Assembly (NCBI GenBank): GCA_964342155.1
Contig: CAYFEQ010000006.1
Coordinates: 18,001-82,000, forward strand
From: GCA-2701705 sp964342155
GTDB lineage: Bacteria > Pseudomonadota > Gammaproteobacteria > GCA-002705445 > GCA-002716945
Direction: 5' to 3'
Length of the DNA: 64,000 nucleotides
This document shows, in pieces, positions 36,455 to 45,114 of this stretch (position 1 is the first letter of the stretch; each line of letters opens with the position of its first letter). Under the pieces are notes generated by a model that was not told where the DNA came from, did no database searches, and saw nothing but the letters and a program-made list of their open reading frames with translations. A program made the position numbers and the translations under genes.

Positions 36455-36727
36455 TTAGTTTAGAGCATCTTTTAGAGCTTTACCAGCCTTGAAAGAGGGA
36501 ACGTTAGATGCTTGTATTTGGATAGTTTCACCTGTTCTAGGATTTCTACCTTGACGAGCTTCTCTGCGTTTAGATTTAAAGGTGCCAAATCCCGCTATAG
36601 CGACTTCTTGACCTTGTTTTAGCGTGTTTGTTATAACACTAACCATTGCTTCAACATGAGCTGTTGCATCAGATTTACTTGCTCCTGATGCATCTGCTAA
36701 TGCTGCGATAAATTCTGCTTTATTCAT
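36455..36727 (-). CDS. hupB: HU-family DNA-binding protein
   Basis: Nucleoid protein of 90 residues, full length. It starts MNKAEFIAALADASGASKSDA and has the beta-arm signature GFGTFKSKRREARQGRNPRTGE (here about residues 46-67) and the C-terminal PSFKAGKALKDAL helix. It follows lon, as hupB does in Pseudomonas and E. coli. A clear AGAGG ribosome-binding site precedes the ATG. The 181-base gap to lon is the longest gap near it and probably holds its promoter, though no strong hexamer pair stands out. Confidence 0.96.
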   Translation of the reverse strand: MNKAEFIAALADASGASKSDATAHVEAMVSVITNTLKQGQEVAIAGFGTFKSKRREARQGRNPRTGETIQIQASNVPSFKAGKALKDALN

Positions 36728-36908
36728 TCAAAAACCTCTGTTTGAAATTGATTGTTTTTTTATAATTAGAATCACTTATTAAAGACTATAAGTTTTCCAA
36801 TCCACCGCATAATATTCTTACGAAATTACAGTACTATTCTACATTATTTTCTATGAAAAAAATTTGGAATTACACATTTTTCCACATTTACAAGGGTATT
36901 GAAATGTG

Positions 36909-39329
36909 CTAGTGAGTTAGCTCTTTTTCTTTTATTGTTTTGATCTTTTTAACTTGTATTTTAGGTTTCTTAGAAATATTCTTTTTATTTGGTAACTTAG
37001 ATTTCATACCAATAGCAAAAACCTCATCAACAAATTTTACAGGGTGTATTTTTAATGCCTTTAAGATATTTTTTGGCATTTCTTTTAAGTCTTTCTCATT
37101 ATCTTTAGGGATAATGACTTCTTTTATCCCGCCTCTCATTGCTGCAAGCAACTTTTCTTTAAGTCCTCCTATCTCTAAGACCTCTCCACGAAGAGTTATC
37201 TCTCCAGTCATTGCTACATCTGCTCTAACTGGTATACCTGATAGTGTCGAAGCAACAGCTAAGGCCATACTTATGCCTGCACTTGGACCATCTTTTGGTG
37301 TTGCGCCCTCAGGTACATGTATGTGTAAGTCTTTGGTATCATGAAAATCACAACTTATATCAAGTGATTTTGATCTAGTTCTTACAACTGTGATAGCTGC
37401 TTTAATAGATTCTTGCATTACATCTCCCAATTGACCTGTTTGGATAAATTTACCCTTACCTGCCATTAGGGCACATTCAATTCTAAGTAACTCTCCACCT
37501 ACAGAAGTCCATGCTAAGCCATTGACTTGACCGACTTGATCTTTATTGTCAACGACACCAAAATTATATTTTTTAACCCCTAGGTAGTCTTCAAGGTTTT
37601 GAGGAATGATTTTGATTTTTTTACTAATTTTAGATTTCTTTATAAGTATATTTTTTACAACTTTTCTGCAAATTTTAGATATAGCTCTATCAAGTCCTCT
37701 GACTCCTGCTTCACGAGTATAATAACGAATTATTTCTTTAATTACATTTATATTAATCGACAATTCTTTTGACTGAAGTCCATTTTGTTTGAATTGTTTT
37801 GTCGTTAAATATTTTTTTGCTATATTAACTTTTTCATCTTCTGTATATCCTGGTAATCTAATTACTTCCATTCGGTCCAATAATGGTAATGGAATATTAT
37901 CAACAGAATTTGCTGTTGCTATAAACATAACATCAGATAAGTCGAAATCAATTTCCAAGTAATGATCACTAAAACTATAATTCTGTTCTGGATCAAGTAC
38001 TTCTAGTAAAGCAGATGAAGGGTCGCCTCTAAAATCCATAGCCATTTTATCAATCTCATCAAGCAAAAATAAAGGATTGCGTTCTTTAGCTTTAGATAAA
38101 TTTTGTATTACTTTGCCAGGCATAGAACCGATATAGGTTCTTCTATGGCCTCTAATTTCTGCTTCATCACGCACACCACCAAGCGACATTTTCAAAAATT
38201 TTCTATTCGTAGCTCTTGCAATTGACATGCCAAGAGATGTCTTACCTACCCCAGGTGGTCCTACTAGGCATAAGATTGGTCCTTTTAGTTTTTTAACTCT
38301 TTTAGTAACAGCCAAATATTCTAAAATTCTTTCTTTAACTTTTTGTAGTCCATAATGGTCATCTTCTAAAATTTTATTTGCATGTGAAATATCTGTATTA
38401 ACCTTTGCTTCTTTATTCCAAGGTAAACTAATCACCGTATCGATATAGTTACGAACTACAGTTGCTTCTGCAGACATAGGTGACATCATTTTAAGCTTAT
38501 TGTACTCTGACATAACTTTTTCATTAGCATCGGTAGGAAGACCTAAGCTTTCAATTTTATTTAATAATGAATCTAAATCATTTCCTTCCTCACCGATTTC
38601 GCCTAATTCTTTTTGAATTGCTTTCATTTGTTCATTAAGATAATATTCTCTCTGACTTTTTTCCATTTGTTGCTTGACTCTACCTCTTATCTTTTTTTCT
38701 ACTTGCAATACATCCAATTCATTTCCCATTGAACTAATAAGGAATTCACTACGTTCTTTAATATTAAATAATTCTAAGACTTTCTGTTTCTCATTTAATT
38801 TCAATGTCATATGTGCAGCAATGCTATCCGCTAATTTTGAAATATCATCAATACCTGCAACCGAAGATAGTACTTCAGGTGGTACTTTTTTATTAAGCTT
38901 TACATATTGACTAAATGTATCCTCTAAAGTCCTTGAAATTGCATCTACTTGCGTCTGGTTTAAATTAAGTTTTTCATCAATTACTGAATAATCAGCAACT
39001 AGATGTTTATCTGTATCTGACACATTGATTATTTTTGCTCTGCTCTCTCCTTCTACCAGCACCTTCATTGTTCCATCGGGCAATTTTAAAAGTTGCAATA
39101 TAGTTGCAATACTACCAACTTCATATAAGTTTTCTGGATCAGGGTCATCAATTTCTGAAGATTTCTGTGTAACCAGCAATATTTTCTTATTGTGAATATT
39201 CATTGAATTTTCAAGAGCAACAATTGATTTTGGTCTACCCACAAACAGTGGAACAACCATATTCGGGTATACAACTACATCTCTTAATGGCAGCAAAGGA
39301 ATTTGATCTATTTTAGTCTTCTTAATCAT
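36909..39329 (-). CDS. lon: Lon ATP-dependent protease
   Basis: AAA+ serine protease that degrades misfolded and regulatory proteins. The 806 residues (E. coli 784) include the LON N-terminal domain (about 10-205), AAA+ module with Walker A GPPGVGKT and Walker B FLLDEIDKM, and a protease domain with the Ser-Lys dyad in PKDGPSAG and a downstream Lys. A Lys-rich tail of about 25 residues extends beyond the usual end. It follows clpX after 43 bases; the tig-clpP-clpX-lon-hupB order is conserved. Confidence 0.97.
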   Translation of the reverse strand: MIKKTKIDQIPLLPLRDVVVYPNMVVPLFVGRPKSIVALENSMNIHNKKILLVTQKSSEIDDPDPENLYEVGSIATILQLLKLPDGTMKVLVEGESRAKIINVSDTDKHLVADYSVIDEKLNLNQTQVDAISRTLEDTFSQYVKLNKKVPPEVLSSVAGIDDISKLADSIAAHMTLKLNEKQKVLELFNIKERSEFLISSMGNELDVLQVEKKIRGRVKQQMEKSQREYYLNEQMKAIQKELGEIGEEGNDLDSLLNKIESLGLPTDANEKVMSEYNKLKMMSPMSAEATVVRNYIDTVISLPWNKEAKVNTDISHANKILEDDHYGLQKVKERILEYLAVTKRVKKLKGPILCLVGPPGVGKTSLGMSIARATNRKFLKMSLGGVRDEAEIRGHRRTYIGSMPGKVIQNLSKAKERNPLFLLDEIDKMAMDFRGDPSSALLEVLDPEQNYSFSDHYLEIDFDLSDVMFIATANSVDNIPLPLLDRMEVIRLPGYTEDEKVNIAKKYLTTKQFKQNGLQSKELSININVIKEIIRYYTREAGVRGLDRAISKICRKVVKNILIKKSKISKKIKIIPQNLEDYLGVKKYNFGVVDNKDQVGQVNGLAWTSVGGELLRIECALMAGKGKFIQTGQLGDVMQESIKAAITVVRTRSKSLDISCDFHDTKDLHIHVPEGATPKDGPSAGISMALAVASTLSGIPVRADVAMTGEITLRGEVLEIGGLKEKLLAAMRGGIKEVIIPKDNEKDLKEMPKNILKALKIHPVKFVDEVFAIGMKSKLPNKKNISKKPKIQVKKIKTIKEKELTH

Positions 39330-39372
39330 ATTATTCGTTATCTTATTATTGGGGCAAAATATAAATTTTCAA

Positions 39373-40641
39373 CTATTCTTTTGACCCTGCTTTTGTTTTC
39401 TTATTCTTTCCATAAATTAACAGTGGGTTTTTAGTTGCCTCTACGACACTTTTATCGATTACTACCTTAGATATATCTGGCGTAGATGGTAAATCATACA
39501 TTGTATCAAGCAATATTTTTTCCAGCAGAGTCCTAAGGCCTCTTGCTCCCGTCTTTCTTTCCATTGCTTTTTTTGAAATACTAAGTAGAGCATCTTTTCT
39601 GAACTCCAATTCACAGTTTTCCATTTGAAATAATCGATGATATTGCTTAACTAAAGCATTTTTTGGTTCAGTTAGAATTTTTATCAAACTATTTTCATCT
39701 AATTCTGCTAATGTTGCAATAACTGGTAATCTACCTACAAACTCTGGGATTAAACCATATTTAATTAGATCTTCAGGGCCAACACTATTTAGCGCTTCAA
39801 AGAAATGTAAGTTATCACTTTTCTCACGTACAGTTGCAGAAAAACCTATTCCTGATTTATCGGTTCTTTCTTGGATTATTTTGTCTAATCCTGCAAATGC
39901 TCCTCCGACAATAAATAAAATATTAGAAGTATTAACTTGTAAAAATTCCTGTTGAGGGTGCTTTCTACCGCCTTGAGGTGGTACAGAAGCAACAGTTCCT
40001 TCTATTAGTTTGAGTAGCGCTTGTTGCACTCCCTCTCCTGAAACATCTCGTGTGATTGATGGGTTATCAGATTTTTTTGAGATTTTATCAATTTCATCTA
40101 TATATACAATTCCAGTTTGAGCTTTTTCGACATCATATTCACAATTTTGTAAAAGTTTTTGAATTATATTCTCTACATCCTCTCCTACATATCCAGCTTC
40201 TGTTAATGTTGTGGCATCAGCAATTGTGAATGGAACGTTAAGAAGCCTTGCAAGTGTCTCAGCTAATAGAGTTTTACCACAACCAGTCGGACCTATGAGC
40301 AATATATTACTTTTATTTAGTTCAACAGAGTTTTTTGAAACTTTTGAGTTTAATCTTTTATAATGATTATATACTGCAACAGACAATACTTTCTTTGCAT
40401 GCTCTTGCCCTATGACATATTCATCTAAAAAACTTTTTATTTCACTCGGTTTTGGTAAACTTTCCCTTGATTGTAAAGATTTTTCTTCTTGTTCTTCTTT
40501 TATAATCTCATTACATAGTTCTACACATTCATCACAAATAAAAACTGATGGTCCCGCAATAAGTTTATTAACTTCATTCTGGTTTTTACCACAAAATGAA
40601 CAATGCAGTAATTTATTTGAATCTTTGATATCAGTATCCAT
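39373..40641 (-). CDS. clpX: ClpX, ATPase subunit of ClpXP protease
   Basis: AAA+ unfoldase that feeds ClpP. 422 residues with an N-terminal zinc finger C14-x2-C17 ... C36-x2-C39, Walker A GPTGCGKT, Walker B IVYIDEIDK, the pore-loop and sensor region EGVQQALLKLIEGT, and the IGF-like ClpP-docking loop SGIGFSATV. Length equals the family norm (424). It lies 79 bases after clpP and before lon. Confidence 0.97.
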   Translation of the reverse strand: MDTDIKDSNKLLHCSFCGKNQNEVNKLIAGPSVFICDECVELCNEIIKEEQEEKSLQSRESLPKPSEIKSFLDEYVIGQEHAKKVLSVAVYNHYKRLNSKVSKNSVELNKSNILLIGPTGCGKTLLAETLARLLNVPFTIADATTLTEAGYVGEDVENIIQKLLQNCEYDVEKAQTGIVYIDEIDKISKKSDNPSITRDVSGEGVQQALLKLIEGTVASVPPQGGRKHPQQEFLQVNTSNILFIVGGAFAGLDKIIQERTDKSGIGFSATVREKSDNLHFFEALNSVGPEDLIKYGLIPEFVGRLPVIATLAELDENSLIKILTEPKNALVKQYHRLFQMENCELEFRKDALLSISKKAMERKTGARGLRTLLEKILLDTMYDLPSTPDISKVVIDKSVVEATKNPLLIYGKNKKTKAGSKE

Positions 40642-40720
40642 GTATATATTCCTTACCTAGAATTATACATCTCATTTACCATATTGTAAAAAAATAAAGA
40701 AAGTAGTTAAATTATGGTAT

Positions 40721-41338
40721 TTATTTCTTTTTTAGGGGTCTAGTTTGAAGAATACTATCGATAATTCCATACTTTTTTGCCTCACTTGCTATCATGAAAT
40801 TATCCCTTTCTGTATCAACCTGTATTTGTTTAAGTGATTGGCCTGTATTTTTTGATAAAATTTCATTCAATCTTGATCTTATATTTAAAATCTCTTTTGC
40901 TTGTATATCAAAGTCAGTTGCTTGGCCTTGGAATGAACCAATAGGTTGATGTATCATTACTCTAGAATTAGGTAAAGCATGTCTTTTTTTCTTAGCACCA
41001 CCAGATAATAATACTGCTCCCATACTAGCGGCTTGACCTATACACAGGGTACTTACATCTGGGTTAATAAATTGCATAGTATCATATATTGACATACCTG
41101 CTGTCACAGAACCCCCTGGAGAGTTAATATATAAATGAATATCTTTAGTTGGGTTCTCAGATTCTAAAAAAAGTAATTGAGCAACTATTAAATTTGCAGC
41201 ATGGTCATCTAAAGCCCCTACAAGAAAAATTATTCGTTCTTTTAAAAGACGAGAATAAATGTCATAGGCTCTTTCACCTCTTGAGGTTTGCTCTACAACC
41301 ATAGGGACTAAATTATTTTTTATTTCATTCTTTCCCAT
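40721..41338 (-). CDS. clpP: ClpP, proteolytic subunit of ClpXP/ClpAP
   Basis: Serine protease that forms the double-heptamer chamber. 205 residues with catalytic S105 (GQAASMGAVLL), H130 (VMIHQP) and D179 (ERDNFM), each offset by six from the E. coli precursor numbering. The N-terminal VPMVVEQTSRGERAYDIYSRLL block is conserved. It begins at the base after the tig stop, so tig, clpP and clpX are probably one unit. Confidence 0.97.
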   Translation of the reverse strand: MGKNEIKNNLVPMVVEQTSRGERAYDIYSRLLKERIIFLVGALDDHAANLIVAQLLFLESENPTKDIHLYINSPGGSVTAGMSIYDTMQFINPDVSTLCIGQAASMGAVLLSGGAKKKRHALPNSRVMIHQPIGSFQGQATDFDIQAKEILNIRSRLNEILSKNTGQSLKQIQVDTERDNFMIASEAKKYGIIDSILQTRPLKKK

Positions 41339-42643
41339 TTAATTCATTACCTCTGTAAAACTTTTTTTAATTTTATTAAGTTTACATTTTTCCTTTATAT
41401 GCTTAATAATATCATTTTCTAGGATTTGGTTCTTTATTTGATTTAAATATTTTTCATCTTTTTTAATTTTTTCTATTATAGACTCAGACTCAGTTGGATA
41501 TTTTTTTGCAATAAAAGTATATACATCTTGTTCATTTATGTTAATTTTTATTTGATCAGCGATTTTCATATAAAGTAAATTTAGTTTAGCTCTTTTTATT
41601 GCTACTCTTTCTAGCTCTAATTTTGTTACATCATCAATTTTCTTCATCATTCCTTGATATTGATTAGTTATGGATTGTTTCTCTGATTCAATCATATATT
41701 TTGGTATTTCAAATTTATTTGATTCTACTAATGCATGGTTTATTGATGCAGTTTTATGAGAATTTATTTTTTCTTCTAACTCATGCTCCATATGTTTTAA
41801 AATATTTTCTCTAAATTCTTTCTCGTTAGAGCCCTTTAAACCAAATTTACTAAAAAAATCATTATTAAGTTCTGGGAGTATGCCTTTGTATACTGACTTG
41901 ATAGTTATATTGTATTTTGCCTCTTTTCCAGCTATATTTTTGTCTGGAAAATTTACAGGTAATTTGTATAAGAATTCTTTTTTAGTTCCAGTTATTTGAC
42001 CTGTAACAGATTTATAGAATTCATTATATAAACCAACTGTCGCTATATCCCCTTTTACTTTTTCATCAATTATCAATGTAAAATCTTTTTGATTACTACC
42101 TTCAAATGTTTTATTTTCTACCAGAGCTTCGTAATCAATAATTACTTTGTCACCAGAAATAGCTTTTTCTTTAGTTCTCTCCCACTTTGTGTGTTGCTTT
42201 TGTATATTTTTTATTACATCATCTATATCTGTATCTTTTATATCAACTTCATATTCTTCTACATCCATATTAGATAAGTCTTCAATTTCAAATGTCGGAA
42301 TAATCTCAAATTTTACAGTAAAAACAAAATCATTTTCAAAAGATGGTTCTGTGTCAATAGATAACTTTGGGGGGCTAGCTGTTTTAAGATTATTTTCTGA
42401 TAAAACTTTTTGAAGATTAGTTTCGACTAAATCATTAATTGAGTCTTTGTGTATTTGATTTTTATATTTACTCAAAATAAGCTTGTCTGGTACCTTGCCG
42501 GAGCGAAAACCATCAAATTTAGCTTTAGTTTTGTATTCAAGCAAATATTTATCAAAGGTGGATTTATAACCTTGTTTTGGTACTGTTATTGTAACAGCTC
42601 GCTCAAGTCCGTCTAAAACATTGATTTTAGTCGCAATATTCAT
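41339..42643 (-). CDS. tig: Trigger factor
   Basis: Ribosome-associated chaperone and peptidyl-prolyl isomerase of 434 residues (E. coli 432). The N-terminal ribosome-binding signature appears as KFDGFRSGKVPDKL (about 40-53, E. coli GFRKGKVP), the FKBP-like domain spans about 155-240, and the helical C-terminal domain follows with a Lys-rich end. Lys content is high, as throughout this AT-rich genome. It abuts clpP and lies two bases after the small lipoprotein gene. Confidence 0.95.
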   Translation of the reverse strand: MNIATKINVLDGLERAVTITVPKQGYKSTFDKYLLEYKTKAKFDGFRSGKVPDKLILSKYKNQIHKDSINDLVETNLQKVLSENNLKTASPPKLSIDTEPSFENDFVFTVKFEIIPTFEIEDLSNMDVEEYEVDIKDTDIDDVIKNIQKQHTKWERTKEKAISGDKVIIDYEALVENKTFEGSNQKDFTLIIDEKVKGDIATVGLYNEFYKSVTGQITGTKKEFLYKLPVNFPDKNIAGKEAKYNITIKSVYKGILPELNNDFFSKFGLKGSNEKEFRENILKHMEHELEEKINSHKTASINHALVESNKFEIPKYMIESEKQSITNQYQGMMKKIDDVTKLELERVAIKRAKLNLLYMKIADQIKININEQDVYTFIAKKYPTESESIIEKIKKDEKYLNQIKNQILENDIIKHIKEKCKLNKIKKSFTEVMN

Positions 42644-42645
42644 AA

Positions 42646-42912
42646 TTAATTACATTTGAAAGTTAAAAGATATTTATCATTTTCAAACGTATTATCTTCT
42701 ACTTCCTCACGAATTACCATAAATTCTTTAGACATGCATTTATTTTTTGCCAACTCTAGACACTCTTCCTCTTCTTCAGATAGACACATCATTTGTTCAC
42801 CAGACATTATAAGTTTAGCCTTAGTAGAAGTAGCACTACTGGGTAAATCTTTAGTAGCACAAGCAGATAAAGTTATCAGCATAAATAATAAAGTATATAT
42901 AGTCTTTTTCAT
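42646..42912 (-). CDS. Small predicted lipoprotein with four mature cysteines, unknown function
   Basis: An 88-residue protein with a lipoprotein signal peptide: MKK start, hydrophobic 5-14 and lipobox L15-S-A-C18. The mature part has Cys at 43, 51, 59 and 87; the first three are spaced by exactly eight, with an acidic run of five Glu between 46 and 50, so one or two disulfides are plausible. I do not recognise a family. It lies 28 bases after tRNA-Leu and 2 bases before tig on the same strand. Residue 19 is Ala, which favours sorting to the outer membrane if Lol rules apply. Confidence 0.7.
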   Translation of the reverse strand: MKKTIYTLLFMLITLSACATKDLPSSATSTKAKLIMSGEQMMCLSEEEEECLELAKNKCMSKEFMVIREEVEDNTFENDKYLLTFKCN

Positions 42913-42940
42913 TGTTATTGTCCTAAAATTAATTTGAGAT

Positions 42941-43022
<82 letters not shown>

Positions 43023-43107
43023 AAACATTAATTCATATATAAAGTTAATATATTTATATAAAGACAATAATATCATTAAATTTCAAAACTTTTCTATAAG
43101 AAAATAT

Positions 43108-44781
43108 TTAATCAATATTCTTTTTTATATATTCCTTCAAATATAATCCATTTTTTAGGGATAATTTAATTTCATCTAAATATTCAGCATTTAAATTATC
43201 TGAAACAATAAAATTCTCTATTTGATTTATATTTTCAGCAAACGGTATTTTAATATTATCAAAAAGATGTATAGGCTTATCCTTATTTTGTCCTGATGTA
43301 GCACTTGAGTTTTTATAAACAATAAAAGGTATACCATGTATTGCGGCATATAAAATCCCAGTTGTCCAAGTCATAAAAATTATTTTTTTATGCTCAACCA
43401 TTAATGATTGACTGTTTAGAAAAGGATTTGAAATATCAATTTTATATTTAATCAATTCTTCAACTCTATTTCTTTGTAAGAGCATAGTGGATGAAGAGTC
43501 AATCCTAGTTGTTTGGTTTTTTAGTTCATGGTATTTCCATGTTGCATGAAGATTATACTTTTTCATTAGAGTTGCTAAATCAAGAATATGTTCTTCGAAA
43601 GAGTTAAGATCTATTCGATCTCCATGCCCTAACATAATCAGCAAATTTTTTCTTTTCTCCTTATTGTTTTTTATTATTCCTAAAGGAAATCTTATAATTT
43701 CTGTATTCCAACCTTTGCTACGTAATTCTGTTGATGACTCTTGATTCCAAGCTAGTAGCTTTGTTGGTAAATAATTTGCATCCTGAATGTAAGGGTAGTC
43801 ACTCTCGGAATATAAGCCATGCGGCAAGTGTTCAACTAAAATATTATTATTTCTTGCAATGTGTGTAACTAATCTTCTAAGTGGTGTATTGGTGTCATCA
43901 GTGATAATTTTCTTAGTGCAAGAACTAATTAACAAAGTTTCTATTTTTGATGACAAATTTTCAAGATAATCGTAAGAATAATAATTTAGAAAATTATCTA
44001 CTATTAATTGTATAATTTGAATTTGATCATCACGGAAAAAATTCCAATTTTTTTTATCCAATTGATTACTATCTAAATTAGGTCTCATAAAGTCCTTATA
44101 AAATTCACGAACATTATTTTTTGAGAATAAACCAACTATCAATAATTTAATCCAATTAGTGATTTTTAAATAACTAATACGAAATAATGTAAGAGATTTA
44201 TCTTTTACCTGAGAATCAAAAACAAATATCTTATGATTGGTAAGTTGAAGAGCTTTTCCTATGAGATATAATAGGATATTGGTTTTATCAAGTGTATTGC
44301 TTGATGGTATATCACTCGCAATTAATTGGCTGTGTGAATAACTAAATTTAGGTGCTGGCCGATCATTATATTTTACATTTAATCCATTTTTTTTAACTAT
44401 ATTTTCAATAGCATATTTGAATAGTATTGATATAGAAGAGCTTGCTTCTATAGTCTTTATATTTGGATATTTTTTAATTAATGCCTGGAATCGATTATAT
44501 ATAGCATTATATTGTATTAATATTCTATAAATAAATGTAAATGACAAAAATAACCATTTAAAATTTTCTTTATCTTGAGATTCTTTATAAAGAGATTTCT
44601 CTATATTATCTATTTCTTCTTCTTCATTCATTATATTATCTAAAGAAAAAAAATAATCGATATTAGTATATTCTTTTATTAATCTTTTATAACAAGATTT
44701 TGAGAACGTCATGTATAGGGTGTCACTATTTGATGAAATTTGCTTCGGGTCGTCTATTAATATTACTTTTGATTGTTTCAT
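43108..44781 (-). CDS. Unknown 557-residue protein, possibly a GT-B-type glycosyltransferase or surface-polysaccharide protein
   Basis: I do not recognise this protein with confidence. It is 557 residues without signal peptide or convincing membrane spans. The C-terminal half has a rhythm like GT-B or capsule-type transferases: LVEHLPHGLYSESD (about 325-340), KLLAWNQESSTELRSKGW, NLLIMLGHGDRIDLNSF, then FMTWTTGILYAAIHGIPFIVYKN (about 490-512), resembling the site where such enzymes meet a nucleotide-sugar. The N-terminal half is helical and Lys/Ile/Asn-rich. It stands alone between tRNA-His (35 bases upstream) and tRNA-Leu (85 downstream), on the strand of both, with no other surface-sugar genes nearby. 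Confidence 0.6.
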   Translation of the reverse strand: MKQSKVILIDDPKQISSNSDTLYMTFSKSCYKRLIKEYTNIDYFFSLDNIMNEEEEIDNIEKSLYKESQDKENFKWLFLSFTFIYRILIQYNAIYNRFQALIKKYPNIKTIEASSSISILFKYAIENIVKKNGLNVKYNDRPAPKFSYSHSQLIASDIPSSNTLDKTNILLYLIGKALQLTNHKIFVFDSQVKDKSLTLFRISYLKITNWIKLLIVGLFSKNNVREFYKDFMRPNLDSNQLDKKNWNFFRDDQIQIIQLIVDNFLNYYSYDYLENLSSKIETLLISSCTKKIITDDTNTPLRRLVTHIARNNNILVEHLPHGLYSESDYPYIQDANYLPTKLLAWNQESSTELRSKGWNTEIIRFPLGIIKNNKEKRKNLLIMLGHGDRIDLNSFEEHILDLATLMKKYNLHATWKYHELKNQTTRIDSSSTMLLQRNRVEELIKYKIDISNPFLNSQSLMVEHKKIIFMTWTTGILYAAIHGIPFIVYKNSSATSGQNKDKPIHLFDNIKIPFAENINQIENFIVSDNLNAEYLDEIKLSLKNGLYLKEYIKKNID

Positions 44782-44816
44782 ATTTTTGAAATTGTTATAT
44801 AGGTAAGAATTTTATG

Positions 44817-44889
44817 GGTGGACGATGGGATTTGAACCCACGACAACTGGTACCACAAACCAGGGCTCTACCGCTGAGCTACGCCCACC
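44817..44889 (-). tRNA. tRNA-His (anticodon GTG)
   Basis: A 73-base tRNA with the extra 5' G (-1) facing discriminator C73, diagnostic of tRNA-His. Acceptor GTGGGCG/CGTCCAC, D loop AGCGGTA, anticodon stem CTGGT/ACCAG with loop TTGTGGT giving GTG, T loop GTTCAAAT. The bases after C73 are CAT, not CCA. It lies 24 bases after tRNA-Arg. Confidence 0.95.
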
Positions 44890-44913
44890 ATAATAAAATT
44901 TTAACATATATTA

Positions 44914-44988
44914 CGCGCCTGGAAGGATTCGAACCTCCGACCTCATCGTTCGTAGCGATGCACTCTAATCCAACTGAGCTACAGGCGC
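44914..44988 (-). tRNA. tRNA-Arg (anticodon ACG)
   Basis: A 75-base tRNA: acceptor GCGCCTG/CAGGCGC, D arm GTTGGATTA, anticodon stem CATCG/CGATG with loop CTACGAA giving ACG (inosine-modified by TadA to read CGU/C/A), T loop GTTCGAAT, discriminator G. The next bases are TAA, so CCA is not encoded. It lies 5 bases after tRNA-Pro. Confidence 0.95.
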
Positions 44989-44993
44989 AAATT

Positions 44994-45067
44994 TCGGGGT
45001 GATAGGATTCGAACCTACGACCTACTGGTCCCAAACCAGCCGCGCTACCAAGCTGCGCTACACCCCG
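44994..45067 (-). tRNA. tRNA-Pro (anticodon TGG)
   Basis: A 74-base tRNA: acceptor CGGGGTG/CACCCCG beginning with the C1-G72 pair typical of bacterial tRNA-Pro, D arm GCTTGGTA, anticodon loop TTTGGGA giving TGG, T loop GTTCGAAT, discriminator A. It is followed by AAT, so CCA is not encoded. First of the cluster Pro-Arg-His-(557-residue gene)-Leu, downstream of cysS. Confidence 0.95.
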
Positions 45068-45079
45068 GAACATTAGACT

Positions 45080-45107
45080 ATTATACATATCATAATTAAA
45101 TTTGAAA
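45080..45107 (-). promoter_or_regulatory. Promoter of the tRNA-Pro/Arg/His cluster
   Basis: In the 47-base gap between cysS and tRNA-Pro the minus strand has TTTCAA (45102-45107), a 16-base spacer and a perfect TATAAT (45080-45085). The transcript would start about eight bases before the tRNA-Pro 5' end, the usual geometry for tRNA operons. Confidence 0.6.
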
Positions 45108-45114
45108 TTATAAG

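Noticed and set aside
36940..37344. 134-codon plus-strand open frame inside lon
   Set aside because: It is antisense to a well-conserved Lon protease domain and has no start signal or family resemblance; a frame shadow.
43023..44816. Genomic island at the tRNA cluster
   Set aside because: Only one gene is present; no integrase, no transposase and no repeated tRNA 3' end were seen, so I kept it as a single unusual gene.
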